DNA of 64,000 bases, taken from an uncultured Pelagibacteraceae bacterium. GTDB lineage: Bacteria > Pseudomonadota > Alphaproteobacteria > Pelagibacterales > Pelagibacteraceae. The notes under the pieces were generated by a model that had not been told where the DNA came from, made no database searches, and was given only the letters and a program-made list of their open reading frames with translations. Made by a program: the position numbers and the translations under genes. Positions 61,802 through 64,000 of the stretch are shown here, one piece after another (within the stretch, counting starts at the first letter, position 1; each line of letters starts with the position of its first letter). The DNA is taken from assembly GCA_902595535.1 (NCBI GenBank), contig CACJQI010000007.1, positions 1-64,000 on the forward strand. Direction: 5' to 3'.

Positions 61802-62637
61802 TGTCAAAAATATATTTTCAAGGTGCTTTTGGAGCATATTCCCATTTAGCTGCTTTATCAGTCGATCCTGATGCAGAAATTTTACCATGTAAAACCTTTG
61901 ATGACTGTTTTAATAAAGCAGGTCTAGAAGCTGAGTGTAAAATAATTATCCCAGAGACGAATAGAATTACAGGTAATATCGGTATTGAATATTTAATTTT
62001 TAAACATAGACTTAATATTTACGAAGAGCATTTTCAAAAAATTGAACATAATTTGTTAGGACAACCTGGTGCAAAGCTAAGTGATATAAAAGAGGTATAT
62101 TCTCATGCTCAAGGGTTATCTCAATGTTCAAAATTTATAAAAGATAATAATTTAACGGAGCATATTAGAGCTGATACTGCAGGGTCCGCAGAAATGATTT
62201 CTAAAACTAAAGATATTAAGCAAGCAGCAATAGCCTCCTCTTTAAGTGCTGAAATTTATGGTTTGAGTGTAATTAAAAAAAATATTGAAAACGAAAATGG
62301 CAACTTAACAAGATTTTTAATTATGGGTAAAAATATTTTGCAACCAGAATTTACAGACAGAAAATACATCACTTCTTTTTTATTTAAATTAAAAAGTAAA
62401 CCAGCTGCACTTTACCAATCACTTGGAGGCTTTGCTATTAATGGAGTTAATTTAACAAAATTACAGAGCTATCCAGAAAAGAATACTTTTGACTCATTCT
62501 TTTTCTTATGTGAGTTAGATGGACATATCGAAGATCCAAAAGTTCAAAAATCTTTAGAAGAGCTTGGACTTCATTGTGAAGATTTTCACGTTCTAGGTGT
62601 TTTTGAGGCAGATAAGTTAAGGGAAAAAAATAATTAA
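61801..62637 (+). CDS. pheA: Prephenate dehydratase
   Basis: YFQGAFGAYSHLAAL, YSHAQGLSQC, DTAGSAEMI, ACT domain with FLFKLKSKPAALYQSLGGFAINGVNLTKLQSYP. Confidence 0.95.
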   Translation: MSKIYFQGAFGAYSHLAALSVDPDAEILPCKTFDDCFNKAGLEAECKIIIPETNRITGNIGIEYLIFKHRLNIYEEHFQKIEHNLLGQPGAKLSDIKEVYSHAQGLSQCSKFIKDNNLTEHIRADTAGSAEMISKTKDIKQAAIASSLSAEIYGLSVIKKNIENENGNLTRFLIMGKNILQPEFTDRKYITSFLFKLKSKPAALYQSLGGFAINGVNLTKLQSYPEKNTFDSFFFLCELDGHIEDPKVQKSLEELGLHCEDFHVLGVFEADKLREKNN

Positions 62638-62644
62638 TCTTTTC

Positions 62645-62674
62645 TTGTGGAATAGAAATTATAACTGCTATAAT
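62645..62674 (+). promoter_or_regulatory. predicted sigma70-type promoter of the SRP RNA
   Basis: TTGTGG (62645-50), 18-nt spacer, TATAAT (62669-74), about 6 nt before the predicted RNA 5' end. Confidence 0.65.
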
Positions 62675-62680
62675 AGTTTT

Positions 62681-62766
62681 GGAGGCTAGAGGTGGATGCT
62701 GCTTGAACCCGACCAGATCTTAACAGAAGCAGTCGTAGAGACAGTTATTCAGGTTCTAGTCTCCTT
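62681..62766 (+). ncRNA. ffs: Signal recognition particle RNA (small 4.5S-type)
   Basis: GGAGGCTAGA/TCTAGTCTCC closing helix, helix-8-like GACCAGATCT-TAAC-AGAAGCAGTC, located upstream of dnaX. Confidence 0.85.
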
Positions 62767-62778
62767 AAAATAAATAAA

Positions 62779-64000
62779 ATGAATAATAATTCTAAAGTAT
62801 TAGCATTAAAGTATAGGCCACAAACCTTCGACAGCCTTATAGGTCAGGAAGTAATGTCTGAAACTATAATTAATTCAATTAAAGCAGACAAAGTGCCCAA
62901 TGCTTATTTATTTACAGGTATACGAGGCATAGGCAAGACCACGACTGCAAGAATTGTTGCAAAAACACTTAATTGTCTAAATGGAATCGAGAAACTATGT
63001 GAAAAAAATTTTTGTGAAAATTGTGAAGCAATAATAAACTCAAGTCATATAGATGTAATGGAGATAGACGCTGCTTCCAACACAGGCGTTGATAATGTAC
63101 GTGAGTTAATTGAATTTTCTAGATATGGGCCAACTTCATCTAAATATAAGATTTTTATAATTGATGAGGTTCATATGCTTAGCAAACAAGCTTTTAATGC
63201 TTTGTTAAAAACACTTGAAGAACCACCGAAATATTTAAAATTTATTTTTGCAACAACTGAAATTAAAAAAATTCCAATTACAGTAGTGTCAAGGTGTCAA
63301 AGATTTGATCTTTCAAGGATTAAATCTTCAGAATTATTTGAATTTATAAAAAAAATTAAAGATAAAGAGAATGGCAAAGTATCGAATGAAGCTTTAAAGT
63401 TAATTGTTAAAATATCCGAAGGATCTGTAAGAGATGCGTTATCTTTATTAGATAGAGGTTTATTAAGTTTAGATGAAAATACAGAACTAGATCTTACCGG
63501 GGCACAAAAAATTTTTGGATATTTTGATAAATCTCAATTAATTAACTTATTTGAATTAATATTAAAAGGTGAAGAAGAAAAAGTTATTAATATTTATAGA
63601 AAAATTTATGATCAGGGAGTTGAGCCAAAAGCATTTATTAATGATTTTTTAGAAATACTTTATTATTTTAAAAATATAAATTCATTATCTTTGGAAAGCA
63701 CTAATTTTTCACTTAATGATGAAGAGTTTACAAAAATTAAAAATATTTCTGACCAGATAGATTCTGAGGTTTTAATTTTATTTTGGCAGTTTGCAATATC
63801 TTCACTTGAAGAATTAGATTTTGTCTCTAATCAACATCTTTCCATTGAAATGTTTTTAATAAGATTGATGCATTTATACTCAATTAAGTTAAAAAAAAAT
63901 TTAGATCAAGAGGAACGCAATGGCAATTTAGTTTATCAAACAGTTAATGAAGAAAAAGAACAAATATTTGAGGATAGTTCAAAAATTGTTAATCAAATAA
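62779..64000 (+). CDS. dnaX: DNA polymerase III subunit gamma/tau (partial, runs off window)
   Basis: Manual translation MNNNSKVLALKYRPQTFDSLIGQEV...FTGIRGIGKTTTARIVAKTLNC...; open to the window end. Confidence 0.95.
   Translation, partial: MNNNSKVLALKYRPQTFDSLIGQEVMSETIINSIKADKVPNAYLFTGIRGIGKTTTARIVAKTLNCLNGIEKLCEKNFCENCEAIINSSHIDVMEIDAASNTGVDNVRELIEFSRYGPTSSKYKIFIIDEVHMLSKQAFNALLKTLEEPPKYLKFIFATTEIKKIPITVVSRCQRFDLSRIKSSELFEFIKKIKDKENGKVSNEALKLIVKISEGSVRDALSLLDRGLLSLDENTELDLTGAQKIFGYFDKSQLINLFELILKGEEEKVINIYRKIYDQGVEPKAFINDFLEILYYFKNINSLSLESTNFSLNDEEFTKIKNISDQIDSEVLILFWQFAISSLEELDFVSNQHLSIEMFLIRLMHLYSIKLKKNLDQEERNGNLVYQTVNEEKEQIFEDSSKIVNQI

Overview
The window is a very AT-rich, densely packed alphaproteobacterial chromosome segment. 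Gene content and gene order closely resemble SAR11 / Candidatus Pelagibacter; this assignment comes from recognition, not a database search. Most of it is core metabolism and information processing: lepA, gyrB, regB-like kinase, cobT/cobS, aroB/aroK, def-fmt-truA, dapE/dapD, argB, yidC-yidD-rnpA-rpmH, dcd, murA, hisD, infA, cspA, hisS-hisZ-hisG, folC-accD-trpABF-pyrF-ihfB-rpsA-cmk-aroA-lptB-lptC-kdsD, gcrA, argD-argF, kdsB, pheA, ffs, dnaX. Two accessory-looking blocks stand out. The first is a dTDP-deoxysugar/glycosyltransferase cluster (about 1.9-8.3 kb). The second is a DNA-modification/nuclease block (about 37.5-43.9 kb) with an EVE-like protein, a C5-cytosine methyltransferase, a putative restriction enzyme, an orphan ORF, an MGME1-like PD-(D/E)XK nuclease, ExoI (SbcB) and RmuC. 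Three tRNAs (Ser-GGA, Phe-GAA, His-GTG) and a small SRP RNA are identifiable by eye. Points most worth checking: the nuclease/RM block; a glycosyltransferase whose stop codon lies inside tRNA-Ser; tRNA-His without an encoded G-1, four nucleotides upstream of hisS; an unusual UAAC tetraloop in the SRP RNA; cytidylate kinase lacking the Walker A lysine; and two unexplained structured intergenic regions (29341-29514 and 33966-34080). No CRISPR arrays, transposases or prophage modules were seen.
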